Positions 1 through 5,814 of a DNA stretch of 10,634 bases are shown here, piece by piece (positions within the stretch are counted from its first letter, which is position 1; the number at the start of each line of letters is the position of its first letter). The translations under genes were made by a program, and so were the position numbers. This DNA is from Paratractidigestivibacter sp963649365 (GTDB lineage: Bacteria > Actinomycetota > Coriobacteriia > Coriobacteriales > Atopobiaceae). The notes below the pieces were generated by a model. That model had not been told where the DNA came from, searched no databases, and worked only from the letters and a program-made list of their open reading frames with translations. The stretch covers positions 1-10,634 of the forward strand of contig CAVJHQ010000085.1 in the NCBI GenBank assembly GCA_963649365.1. Reading direction: 5' to 3'.

Positions 1-997
1 TCAGGCAGGCGGTGACCTTCATGGTGTCGGCGCGCTCGGCGGTCTCGCGGTCGCAGAGGATGACGCCGCCCTCGTCCAGGGCCGGGCGGCCGTTGGGGAA
101 GGAGTCCTCGATGACGAGGTAGTGGCAGGCCTCGGTGTTGGCGAAACCGGCGAAGGTCGGGCCGGAGGTCTTGATGAGGTCGAGGTCGGACCAGCCCTGG
201 GCCTTGAGCGCGGCCTCGGTCTCGGGCGAGGGGTTCGGGGTGATGCGGTCGATCATGGACCAGGGGAAGCTCACGCGCGACTCGTCGGAGACGTAGTCAA
301 CGAAGGCCTGGTCAACATGGCCGTGCTCGAGCCAACCGGTGGCCACGGTGAGGATGGCCTCGCGGAAGCGGGCGCCGTTCTGCGAGAAGTTGTCGGTCGA
401 GACCATGGCGATGGGGGCCGCGCCGGCGTTGAAGCGGGCAAGAAGGAGCGAGCACACGATGCCCATGGTGCTCGCGGCGGCCTCGGGGCCGGCCTCGAGC
501 TCGGCCTTGACGTAGCCCATGAGCTCGCCGGCGGCGTCGCGCAGGCCGTAGCCCTTCTCGGTGATGGTGAAGGTGGCGAGCTGCAGCTCGGAGGACTCGA
601 AGTAGCGCTTGGCGCGCGCGAGGTCCTCGGGGCGCTGGGCGTTGGCGAAGACGCCGCCGGCCGTCACGGCGATGAGGTTCTCGTCGAGGGTGCCGTCGGC
701 GTTCATGACGACCTGAAGGATGTCGAAGTTGTAGGGGGCGTAGACCTCGTCCAAGGTAAAGGGACGGAAGGTCTCGGTAACCACGACGCCGCGCGTGAGC
801 AGGCCTTTGTTGGCGAGCTCGTTGGCGATCTGCGCGTGGAAGGCGCGGTAGAGGTTGCCGCCGCCGAAGTGCATCCAGACGGGCTGCTCGAGGCCTGCGG
901 CCTTGACGGCGTCGGCGTCGTAGGTCGGGAGCTTGACGCCGGCCGCGGCCAGGTCCTCCTTGCAGTCCTTCCAGTTCTTGAGCGAGAGCGTTGCCAT
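1..997 (-). CDS. Fructuronate reductase-like protein (mannitol dehydrogenase family), C-terminus cut by window edge
   Basis: The family reduces keto-hexuronates or ketoses with NAD(P)H; the closest type I recognise is D-fructuronate reductase (D-mannonate oxidoreductase), a cytoplasmic step of glucuronate breakdown. Only 332 codons are in the window; members of this type run to about 480-540 residues. Visible marks are the dinucleotide-binding HFGGGN (residues 43-48) followed by YRAFHA, the segment FTITEKGYGLR (143-153), VSTDNFSQNG (199-208), SFPWSMIDRI (243-252) and IEDSFPNGRP (296-305). The reading stops at MKVTACL, just before where NPLHTA is expected, so the catalytic C-terminal domain is mostly missing here. 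The ATG at 997 has AGAAGGGA about 7 bases upstream. A hexuronate-type operator and a GntR gene lie directly upstream, which favours fructuronate over mannitol or arabinitol. The family call is firm; the substrate is inferred. Confidence 0.85.
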   Translation of the reverse strand, partial: MATLSLKNWKDCKEDLAAAGVKLPTYDADAVKAAGLEQPVWMHFGGGNLYRAFHAQIANELANKGLLTRGVVVTETFRPFTLDEVYAPYNFDILQVVMNADGTLDENLIAVTAGGVFANAQRPEDLARAKRYFESSELQLATFTITEKGYGLRDAAGELMGYVKAELEAGPEAAASTMGIVCSLLLARFNAGAAPIAMVSTDNFSQNGARFREAILTVATGWLEHGHVDQAFVDYVSDESRVSFPWSMIDRITPNPSPETEAALKAQGWSDLDLIKTSGPTFAGFANTEACHYLVIEDSFPNGRPALDEGGVILCDRETAERADTMKVTACL

Positions 998-1054
998 GGG
1001 CGATTCCCTTCTTTGTCGGAGCCGGTCGTCGAGTCGTTCCAGCAGTGCTTTTCA

Positions 1055-1074
1055 CAAACTGGTATATCACTTTG
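1055..1074. promoter_or_regulatory. Probable GntR (ExuR/UxuR-like) operator in front of the reductase gene
   Basis: This is an imperfect 20-bp palindrome, CAAACTGGTATATCACTTTG, in which 8 of 10 base pairs are symmetric. Its inner 18 bases match 15 of 18 positions of the ExuR/UxuR operator consensus as I recall it (AAATTGGTATACCAATTT). It lies 58 bases upstream of the reductase ATG, immediately after a candidate minus-strand -10 box, a position suited to repression. The adjacent FadR-subfamily regulator is the natural ligand-controlled protein to bind it; that pairing is inference. Confidence 0.65.
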
Positions 1075-1077
1075 AGT

Positions 1078-1083
1078 ATTCTA
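1078..1083 (-). promoter_or_regulatory. Candidate -10 box of the reductase gene
   Basis: On the minus strand this reads TAGAAT, 5 of 6 matches to TATAAT. A start site about 7 bases on would fall inside the palindrome at 1055-1074. No good -35 box is seen at 16-18 bases upstream, so the promoter would be weak or activator-dependent, and the call is tentative. Confidence 0.35.
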
Positions 1084-1194
1084 GACCGATGCCGACCGAC
1101 GTGGACGGTAAAGTAACGTCGGTGAACGTACCTAGAGCGCTCGGTAAATCGACGAAACGGCTGCACAAAGGCATATTCGACGCTCGCAGCACAG

Positions 1195-1237
1195 CAAAAG
1201 AACGCGGCGCCCGACTGATATGTAAGTCAGGCGCCGC
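1195..1237 (-). terminator. Intrinsic terminator of the GntR gene
   Basis: Arms 1204-1216 and 1225-1237 form a 13-bp GC-rich stem with an 8-base loop. On the minus strand it is followed by GTTCTTTTG, a short U-rich tail. The single mismatch (1212/1229) is C-A if read on the plus strand but a G-U wobble on the minus strand, so the hairpin is fully paired only for the gntR transcript. It sits 24 bases past the gntR stop codon. Confidence 0.85.
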
Positions 1238-1260
1238 CGAGCAGGCTTTCTGTATGGGCC

Positions 1261-1932
1261 TTAGCTCTCGAAGTACTCCGGGAACTCGGCCACGATCTTC
1301 TCGCCGTCGTAGCGCGACTTCTGCAGGTGGTCCCGCACCAGGTAGCTCGCCCGGTTGGTGTCGCCCTCGCGGATGGCCTCGCACATCTGGAGGTGCTGGC
1401 CGACGACCGTCTTCGGGTCTACGCCAAACGTGTTGGCCGAAAGCCAGCGGAAACGCTCGAAATGGGTATTCGTGAGGTTCAGCCACTGCCAGATAACGGG
1501 ACGGCCCGCTATCTGGTAGAACTCGCGATGCATCGCGTTGTCCTTCTCGAAGAAGCAGCGCTTGTCGCCGGCGGCGAGGGCCCTGGTCTGCTCCTCGATG
1601 ATGGCGCCGATGCGCGCGACGTCGGCCGCGCTCGCCTTGGCGCAGCACTCGACGATGACCTCGCTCTCCAGGCACTCGCGGGCAAGGCGCGCGGCCTCGG
1701 CGTAGCGCATGTTGATCTTGGAGACGTAGGTGCCGGACTGCGGGCGGGTCTCGACGAGGTCCTCCTGCTGCAGGCGCAGGAACGACTCGCGCACCGGGGT
1801 ACGGCCGAGGTCGAGGTTCTCGCAGAGCTCCTTGATGCCGAGCTTTGTGCCGGGTGTGTACTCGGCAAAGATGATCCTCTCGCGAATCATCTCGTATGCC
1901 TGGTCCTGCAAGCTCTCTGCCTGTCCAGCCAT
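1261..1932 (-). CDS. GntR-family regulator, FadR subfamily (FCD domain)
   Basis: A DNA-binding repressor or activator of a sugar-acid pathway. The N-terminal winged helix-turn-helix is plain (numbering from a GTG one codon upstream): GIKELCENLDLGRTPVRESF at 33-52, then RPQSGTYVS at 64-72. The C-terminal all-helical FCD domain keeps the usual metal/ligand set: D132 and H136 in DNAMHREFY, H181 in GQHLQ, H203 in RDHLQ. Length (223 residues) is normal. The ATG at 1932 is preferred over the adjoining GTG at 1935: GAGGAGG ends 4 bases before the ATG but only 1 base before the GTG. The gene lies directly upstream of the fructuronate reductase-like gene on the same strand, separated by its own terminator and by a palindrome resembling the ExuR/UxuR site. 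I infer that it responds to a hexuronate intermediate. The specific effector is unknown. Confidence 0.92.
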   Translation of the reverse strand: MAGQAESLQDQAYEMIRERIIFAEYTPGTKLGIKELCENLDLGRTPVRESFLRLQQEDLVETRPQSGTYVSKINMRYAEAARLARECLESEVIVECCAKASAADVARIGAIIEEQTRALAAGDKRCFFEKDNAMHREFYQIAGRPVIWQWLNLTNTHFERFRWLSANTFGVDPKTVVGQHLQMCEAIREGDTNRASYLVRDHLQKSRYDGEKIVAEFPEYFES

Positions 1933-1965
1933 CACGCCTCCTCGTGGGTCGTCTTTTGGGACGCG

Positions 1966-1974
1966 AGTATATCA
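1966..1974 (-). promoter_or_regulatory. Candidate promoter and half-operator of the GntR gene
   Basis: The minus strand reads TATACT (1971-1966), a 5 of 6 match to a -10 box, about 33 bases before the gntR start. The plus-strand octamer GTATATCA (1967-1974) is also found in the operator at 1062-1069, so the same regulator might touch its own promoter. Only one half-site is conserved and no strong -35 box is seen. Confidence 0.3.
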
Positions 1975-2001
1975 GCCGTGCACAACGGCCACGAAATACC
2001 C

Positions 2002-2820
2002 CTAAAAGACTTCGTCGTTGTTCATCAATTCGTTGAGGGAGCCGACAACGGTCGTGCACAGCTTGATGCGGCCGTTGAGGTCGCGGAGCTCCGGGCGGCC
2101 GGATTCCATGAGGTAGGGGTGGCCCACCAGGTCGAGCATCTCGGCGTCGTTGAAGTTGTCGCCGAACGCGAGCATGTTCGCAGGCTCGATTCCGAGCTCG
2201 CGGCCGAGGGCGGCCAGGGCCGTGCCCTTGTCCACGCCCTTGGGCATCATGTCGAACCAGGAGGCCCCCGAGGTCACGACCTTGAGGACGTCGCCGAAGC
2301 GCTCCTCGAAGGCCGGGGCGGCCGCGTCGAGGTCGGCAGGGTCCTTCGCGTAGAAGCTCACCTTGATGATGTCCTCGGGAATGTCGTCGAGCGACTCGAT
2401 GGGGGTCGTGCGCGTGCCGACGAAGTTCCGCAGGTGGTCGATGAAATCAGGCTCGGAGGCGAAGGCGTAGTTCGTGTGGACGCCGCTCGCCATAAGGCTC
2501 AGGCGCGGGTTCGCGCGCACGGCGCGGCACGCGTCGAGGGCGGCATCGGCGGGCATCGCCGTCTTGACCACGACCTTGTCGTCCTTCATGACAAGAGAGC
2601 CGTTCTCGCAGAGATACAGGATGTCGTCGGCCACCGGGGCAAAGAGATTGCGCAGGTTGTAGTACTGCCGCCCGCTCGCGGCGAGGAAGTAGACGCCGCG
2701 GCGCTTGAGCTCGCGGATCTGGCCGAAGAGCGCGGGGTCGATGCCGTTCTTGTCCCAGTTAACGAGGAGCGTCCCGTCCAGGTCGCTCGCGACCAGTTTG
2801 ATCTTGCCCAAAACACGCAC
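2002..2820 (-). CDS. Cof-type HAD-superfamily phosphatase (HAD-IIB)
   Basis: A cytoplasmic Mg-dependent phosphohydrolase, probably acting on a sugar phosphate or other small phosphorylated metabolite; the substrate cannot be read from the sequence. All four HAD motifs are present: motif I SDLDGTL (12-18) with nucleophile D13 and acid/base D15, motif II ASGR (48-51), the lysine in GVDKGTAL (K198), and motif III FGDNFND (219-225). The 100 or so residues between motifs II and III form the type IIB cap. Length (272) is usual for Cof/YbiV-type proteins. The start is GTG at 2820 with AGGA 5 bases upstream; a TTG three codons further in is the only close rival. It lies 69 bases upstream of gntR on the same strand, so read-through into gntR is possible. 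A minus-strand TAGAAT (2858-2853) is a weak -10 candidate. The rest of 2821-2941 shows only GC-rich sequence. Confidence 0.9.
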   Translation of the reverse strand: MRVLGKIKLVASDLDGTLLVNWDKNGIDPALFGQIRELKRRGVYFLAASGRQYYNLRNLFAPVADDILYLCENGSLVMKDDKVVVKTAMPADAALDACRAVRANPRLSLMASGVHTNYAFASEPDFIDHLRNFVGTRTTPIESLDDIPEDIIKVSFYAKDPADLDAAAPAFEERFGDVLKVVTSGASWFDMMPKGVDKGTALAALGRELGIEPANMLAFGDNFNDAEMLDLVGHPYLMESGRPELRDLNGRIKLCTTVVGSLNELMNNDEVF

Positions 2821-2941
2821 GCCTTTCCTAAAGAGCCGATTCGCCGCGGCCTATTCTACCCGCCGGGGCGCCGGTTTGGCCGAGCCGGACGGGCAGGCCG
2901 GCCTCGCTGCGCGATTTCGACGCCGGCGCGACGGTCCCCGC

Positions 2942-3005
2942 CCGCAAACTGATTGGTTCGTGACAGATTATTTGAAAAAACTGTCACGAACCAATCAGTT
3001 TGCGG
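2942..3005. repeat. Perfect 25-bp inverted repeat with 14-base A/T-rich loop
   Basis: Arms 2942-2966 and 2981-3005 are exact reverse complements over 25 bases (left arm begins CCGCAAACTGATTGG and ends TTCGTGACAG). The spacer 2967-2980 is ATTATTTGAAAAAA. The element is clearly less GC-rich than its surroundings. It lies 72 bases past the transporter stop and 121 bases before the HAD gene start. There is no T-run after either arm, so it is not a standard intrinsic terminator. It could be a dispersed palindromic repeat, a long regulatory hairpin, or a processed RNA structure. Confidence 0.9.
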
Positions 3006-3043
3006 CTCATTGCCAGAGAACCCGGGGACACAGGGGCGGCAAC

Positions 3044-3070
3044 GCGCCGCGAGGAGACGTCTCGCGGCAC
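3044..3070 (-). terminator. GC-rich hairpin just after the transporter gene, possible terminator
   Basis: Arms 3046-3053 (GCCGCGAG) and 3061-3068 (CTCGCGGC) pair perfectly around a 7-base loop. One G-U pair on the minus strand and one further G-C pair extend the stem to 3044/3070. It begins 7 bases after the transporter stop codon. There is no U-rich tail, so it may be an RNA-stabilising 3' end or a weak terminator. Confidence 0.4.
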
Positions 3071-3077
3071 CCAGCCT

Positions 3078-3962
3078 TCATGCCCAGACGGTCATGGCCA
3101 GGGTCGCGGCGACGATAAGCGCAAGGCCCGCGGCGGCCCGGGGAGACAGCCGCTCGTCGAAGGCGACGCGGGCGAACACGATCGACACGAGGATCGAGAG
3201 CTTGTCTATCTGCACGACCACGCTTACAAGCCCCGTCTGGATCGCGTAGTAATAGAAGAGCCAAGAAGCCCCGGTTGCCACGCCCGAAGCGCAGATGAAG
3301 GCGAGTTCTCGGGGGTCGGTCCTGCCCACGAGCGGCAGCTTGCCGCGCGCGGCAACGATGGCCCACGCCATGGCCAGCACGAAGCAGGTGCGCACCGCCG
3401 TCGCGAGGTTGGAGTCGACGTCCTCGATCCCCACCTTCGCGAGCACCGAGGTCAAGGCCGCGAAGACGGCCGAGAGCGCGGCAAGCGCCAGCCATCGGCC
3501 GCCCGCCGCCGAGGCCGCGCCGACGGCGGTCACCCTCCGCTCGATCATAAGGAACGTTCCCGCCAGGATGGCGGCCGTGGCAACGAGCTTGACGACCAGA
3601 TGTCCCGTCTCGCCGAAAAGCACGATGGCCAAAAGCGTCGAGAGCGCCGTGGACGACTTGTCGATGGGCACGACCTTGTTCACGTCGCCCTCAGAGAGCG
3701 CGGCGAAATAGCAAATCCAGCTCGCGCCCGTAGCGAGCCCCGAGAGCGCGAGAAACAGGTAGGAGCGCGCCGAGATGGCGCCGAGGGCGGCAGGCATGTC
3801 TCCCACAGAGAGAACCGCCATCACCCAGCTGAACACAAGCACGACCGCGGTGCGAACGGCCGTGGCCACGTCCGAGTCGGTGTGCTCGATTCCCACCTTG
3901 GCAAGAACCGAGGTAAGGCCGGCGAAGAGCGCCGAGGCGGCCGCCGCCATGGCCCAGCCCAC
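3078..3962 (-). CDS. DMT-superfamily transporter (EamA-like), tandem fusion of two short-repeat units
   Basis: An inner-membrane small-molecule transporter; substrate unknown. The 294 residues fall into two homologous halves, about 1-145 and 155-294, each with about five hydrophobic helices. Residues 10-38 and 164-192 match at 23 of 29 positions (both contain LTSVLAKVGIE and ATAVRT). ATGASW followed by two aromatics and (V/P/Q)IDK also recurs in both halves (77-102 and 229-254). The closest family I know is the single-repeat EamA-like protein of about 140 residues (COG2510 type), so this looks like a duplication-fusion of that protein. The start chosen is GTG 3962, with GGTGGAGG 10 bases upstream, inside the end of the preceding gene. 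An ATG four codons later is possible. It starts 2 bases after the cysteine hydrolase stop, so the two genes are surely co-transcribed. Confidence 0.85.
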   Translation of the reverse strand: MGWAMAAAASALFAGLTSVLAKVGIEHTDSDVATAVRTAVVLVFSWVMAVLSVGDMPAALGAISARSYLFLALSGLATGASWICYFAALSEGDVNKVVPIDKSSTALSTLLAIVLFGETGHLVVKLVATAAILAGTFLMIERRVTAVGAASAAGGRWLALAALSAVFAALTSVLAKVGIEDVDSNLATAVRTCFVLAMAWAIVAARGKLPLVGRTDPRELAFICASGVATGASWLFYYYAIQTGLVSVVVQIDKLSILVSIVFARVAFDERLSPRAAAGLALIVAATLAMTVWA

Positions 3963-3964
3963 GG

Positions 3965-4495
3965 CTAGCGCACCTCCACCTGGCAGCTGCGCATCGTGGA
4001 GAGAGCGGCCTCGTGGCTCGCGGGCGTCACGCCGGCGCAGAGGGCCGCGCGTACGCGGACGGGCACCTCGGGAAGAAACGCTTTGACGAGCAGGGCGTTG
4101 CTTACCACGCAAATGTCGGTGCAGAGGCCGCAGAGCTCGATGGACGTGATCGGGCGCTCGGTGTCGCGGGCGACGAGCCAGGAGGCGAGCTCGGCGGAGC
4201 CGAAGGTCGGCTTATCGAACACCGGGGCGTCGAGCGCCCGCCGCACCTCGGCGACGGCCGGCGCGAGCTCCCAGCCCGGCGTGCCCGCCACGCAGTGGGT
4301 CACGGGAAGGTTCGTCCCCTCCTGCGTCTGGAGGTAATCCTCGCCGTGGGTATCCCGCGTAAAGACGACCGTTCCCGCGAAATCGCGCGCATAGGCGGCG
4401 ACGTCGCCCGCGATCGCGGCGGCCTCGGGCGTCCCGAGCGCGCCGTCCACGAAGTCGTTCTGCATATCTATGACGAGCAGATAATCGTTGGCCAT
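3965..4495 (-). CDS. Isochorismatase-fold cysteine hydrolase, nicotinamidase-like
   Basis: A cytoplasmic amidohydrolase of the isochorismatase fold; the probable reaction is nicotinamide to nicotinate plus ammonia in NAD salvage, but related amide substrates are possible. The Asp-Lys-Cys triad is visible: D10 in VIDMQNDF, K95 in VFDKPTFGS and C129 in GLCTDICVVSNA. Candidate metal ligands are D48 and H50 (TRDTH) and H67 (VTHCVAGTPGWEL), matching the layout of PncA-like enzymes, although the usual DWHP tryptophan and proline are absent. At 176 residues it is close to the family's short end. The ATG at 4495 is chosen because AGGGG lies 6-7 bases upstream and the protein begins at once with the first beta strand; an upstream extension to 4540 has no support. 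It forms a two-gene unit with the downstream DMT transporter, which may move the substrate or product. Confidence 0.88.
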   Translation of the reverse strand: MANDYLLVIDMQNDFVDGALGTPEAAAIAGDVAAYARDFAGTVVFTRDTHGEDYLQTQEGTNLPVTHCVAGTPGWELAPAVAEVRRALDAPVFDKPTFGSAELASWLVARDTERPITSIELCGLCTDICVVSNALLVKAFLPEVPVRVRAALCAGVTPASHEAALSTMRSCQVEVR

Positions 4496-4680
4496 CGTTT
4501 TCCCCTCTCGGTATACGGACCTGCGCCCATGGTACGCCACGGCGCCAAAGGAATTCGGGCAAGTCTCCTCAAGAATCGCCGGCAGAAGCCTTGTTTGGAT
4601 ACCCGCGCCAGCAGCGGCCCGGCCATATCCATCAATTGCCGCAACCGCTCACCGCTCGTATTCGGCCGCTCGCCAAGTAT
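4496..4680. other. Intergenic region between divergent units
   Basis: This is the first part of the 302-base divergent gap 4496-4797. It must hold the minus-strand promoter of the hydrolase-transporter pair, but I see no convincing -35/-10 pair. A palindromic core TCGGTATACGGA (4508-4519, 10 of 12 symmetric) lies 13 bases before the hydrolase ATG and overlaps its SD. No ORF with a plausible SD was found here. Confidence 0.5.
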
Positions 4681-4702
4681 GCTAAAGCGCTTTAGCTATT
4701 AT
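4678..4702 (+). promoter_or_regulatory. Candidate promoter of the nucleoside operon
   Basis: Two -10-like hexamers flank or overlap the first operator: TATGCT (4678-4683) and TATTAT (4697-4702, 5 of 6). Neither has a good -35 box. Either choice would place the operator at 4681-4696 over the polymerase site, as expected for repression by a LacI-type protein. Confidence 0.4.
4681..4696. promoter_or_regulatory. LacI-family operator O1
   Basis: GCTAAAGCGCTTTAGC is a perfect 16-bp palindrome with the central CG typical of LacI/GalR-family sites. An identical copy lies at 4738-4753, with centres 57 bp apart. A degenerate copy sits in front of the LacI-type gene at 8196-8211, so that regulator is the likely binder. 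Confidence 0.85.
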
Positions 4703-4722
4703 TTACCAACGAGGAGTATGTT

Positions 4723-4752
4723 ATGGATCAGCAACTTGCTAAAGCGCTTTAG
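4723..4752 (+). CDS. Possible 9-residue leader peptide upstream of the nucleoside hydrolase
   Basis: ATG at 4723 is preceded by GAGGAG at 4711-4716 with a 6-base gap, a better ribosome site than that of the following hydrolase gene. The frame reads MDQQLAKAL and stops with TAG at 4750-4752. The last four codons and the stop are supplied by operator O2, whose palindrome happens to encode A-K-A-L-stop. It could be a real translated leader acting on downstream expression, a start codon relic, or chance. No attenuator hairpin is evident between its stop and the hydrolase start. Confidence 0.3.
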   Translation: MDQQLAKAL

Positions 4753-4753
4753 C
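4738..4753. promoter_or_regulatory. LacI-family operator O2
   Basis: An exact second copy of GCTAAAGCGCTTTAGC, with one extra flanking T-A pair (4737/4754) making 18 bp. It lies 44 bases before the nucleoside hydrolase ATG and downstream of the likely start site. Binding here could block elongation or, together with O1, close a short DNA loop. Confidence 0.85.
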
Positions 4754-4797
4754 ACATCGAAGGCAATTCAACCCAAGAGAATGGAAGGAACGTACGC

Positions 4798-5754
4798 ATG
4801 TCCACCAAGAAGATCATCCTCGACCTCGACACCGGAATCGACGACGCCCTCGCCATCGCCTACTGCCTCGGCAGCAAAGATGCCGAGCTCGTGGGCGTTA
4901 CGTGCACCTACGGCAATGTTCTCGTCGAGACGAGCGTGCGCAACACCTTGGCGATTCTTCACCTGTTTGGGCGCGACGACGTGCCGGTTTGCAAGGGCTT
5001 TTCCCACTCCAGGGCAAGCGAAGGCTTTGAGGTGAGCCCGGTTTGCGCCATGGTCCACGGCACAAACGGAATCGGCGAGGTGCAGATTCCCGACTCCCCG
5101 CGCGGTGTTGAAGAGACGGCGGCGGTCGACTTCCTTATCGAGGCCGCTCAGACCTACGGCAAGGACCTCGTCTATGTCCCCACCGGAACCCTTACCACGC
5201 TGGCCGCGGTTCTGGAGAAGGACCCGAGCTTTAAGGACAAGATCGGCGGCATCGTTATGATGGGCGGCGCCCTTACCGTCGACGGCAACACCTCCCCTGC
5301 CTCCGAGTGCAACATCCAGGGCGACCCCGAGGCTGCTGACCTTGTGTTCAAGTCTGGCGCGGAAATCACCATGGTTGGCCTGGACGTCACCCATCAGACG
5401 CTTCTTACCAAGAAGGAAACGGCGCAGTGGCGCGAGGTCGGCACGTCAGCGGCCAAGTTCCTCGCCGATATGACCGACTACTACATCGATTTCGAGATTC
5501 AGGACTCGGGCCTTGCCGGCTGCGGCCTGCACGATCCGTTGGCTATGGCCGTTGCCCTGGACAACACCCTGATCAAGACGTTCGGCGTGAATCTGCACGT
5601 GAACCTTGAGGGCGACCTTCGCGGCCGCACGATCGGGGACCATATGCGACTCAACGATCCCCACAAGACCGTCCAGGCGGCGATCGAGGTTGATGTTCCT
5701 GCCTTCATGGAGCGTTTCATGGAGCGCACGACCGAGCTCGTTCGCGCCCACTAG
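4798..5754 (+). CDS. Inosine-uridine preferring nucleoside hydrolase
   Basis: Hydrolyses the N-glycosidic bond of ribonucleosides to free base and ribose in the cytoplasm. The Ca-binding N-terminal motif is DLDTGIDDALAIAY (9-22) with D11, D15 and D16 in the expected DxxxDD spacing. A Thr stands where Pro is most usual after the first Asp. Other marks are the loop VPTGTLTTLA (127-136), MMGGA (154-158), ECNIQGDPEAA (170-180, ribose-contacting N172) and the catalytic-site GLHDPLAMA (243-251) with H245 and D246. Length (318) is normal. AAGGA lies 8 bases before the ATG. It is the first gene of an operon with an MFS permease and ribokinase, and two identical LacI-type operators lie upstream, which together point to ribonucleoside salvage for carbon and bases. 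Preference among purine and pyrimidine nucleosides cannot be told. Confidence 0.95.
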   Translation: MSTKKIILDLDTGIDDALAIAYCLGSKDAELVGVTCTYGNVLVETSVRNTLAILHLFGRDDVPVCKGFSHSRASEGFEVSPVCAMVHGTNGIGEVQIPDSPRGVEETAAVDFLIEAAQTYGKDLVYVPTGTLTTLAAVLEKDPSFKDKIGGIVMMGGALTVDGNTSPASECNIQGDPEAADLVFKSGAEITMVGLDVTHQTLLTKKETAQWREVGTSAAKFLADMTDYYIDFEIQDSGLAGCGLHDPLAMAVALDNTLIKTFGVNLHVNLEGDLRGRTIGDHMRLNDPHKTVQAAIEVDVPAFMERFMERTTELVRAH

Positions 5755-5765
5755 CAAGTTTCGCC

Positions 5766-5795
5766 GCGGGGGCGCGGCCCTGCGCTCGCCCCCGC
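5766..5795 (+). other. Intercistronic GC hairpin between hydrolase and permease genes
   Basis: Arms 5766-5774 (GCGGGGGCG) and 5787-5795 (CGCCCCCGC) form a perfect 9-bp stem with a 12-base loop. It starts 11 bases after the hydrolase stop and is followed by CCTTAAGAAAG, with no T-run. It probably protects the 3' end of the hydrolase message or lowers read-through, giving more hydrolase than permease. Confidence 0.6.
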
Positions 5796-5814
5796 CCTTA
5801 AGAAAGAGTTTCCA

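Noticed and set aside
122..1075. Long plus-strand open frame opposite the fructuronate reductase-like gene
   Set aside because: Its sequence is Gly/Val/Glu-rich shadow translation of a well-recognised minus-strand enzyme, with no SD or family match.
1327..2952. 541-codon plus-strand open frame
   Set aside because: It runs antisense across both the GntR and HAD genes, whose motifs are complete; high GC makes such stop-free shadows common.
3000..3968. 322-codon plus-strand open frame opposite the DMT transporter
   Set aside because: Arg/His/Gly-rich shadow; the minus strand encodes a duplicated membrane protein with clear helices.
3963..4112. Longer N-terminus (50 extra residues) for the DMT transporter
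   Set aside because: The extension is Arg-rich, lies wholly inside the hydrolase gene and has no support; GTG 3962 has a good SD.
4508..4519. TCGGTATACGGA as a second hexuronate-type operator
   Set aside because: It shares only the GTATAC core with the reductase operator, lacks the TGG/CCA and AAA/TTT flanks, and overlaps the hydrolase SD; too weak to call.
4496..4540. Extended start of the cysteine hydrolase at 4540
   Set aside because: No SD, and the added residues precede the first beta strand; ATG 4495 has AGGGG at normal distance.
4681..4753. Catabolite-repression (cre) sites bound by a CcpA-like protein
   Set aside because: They have the central CG of LacI-family sites but the flanking bases do not fit the cre consensus spacing, and a local LacI gene with the same motif explains them better.
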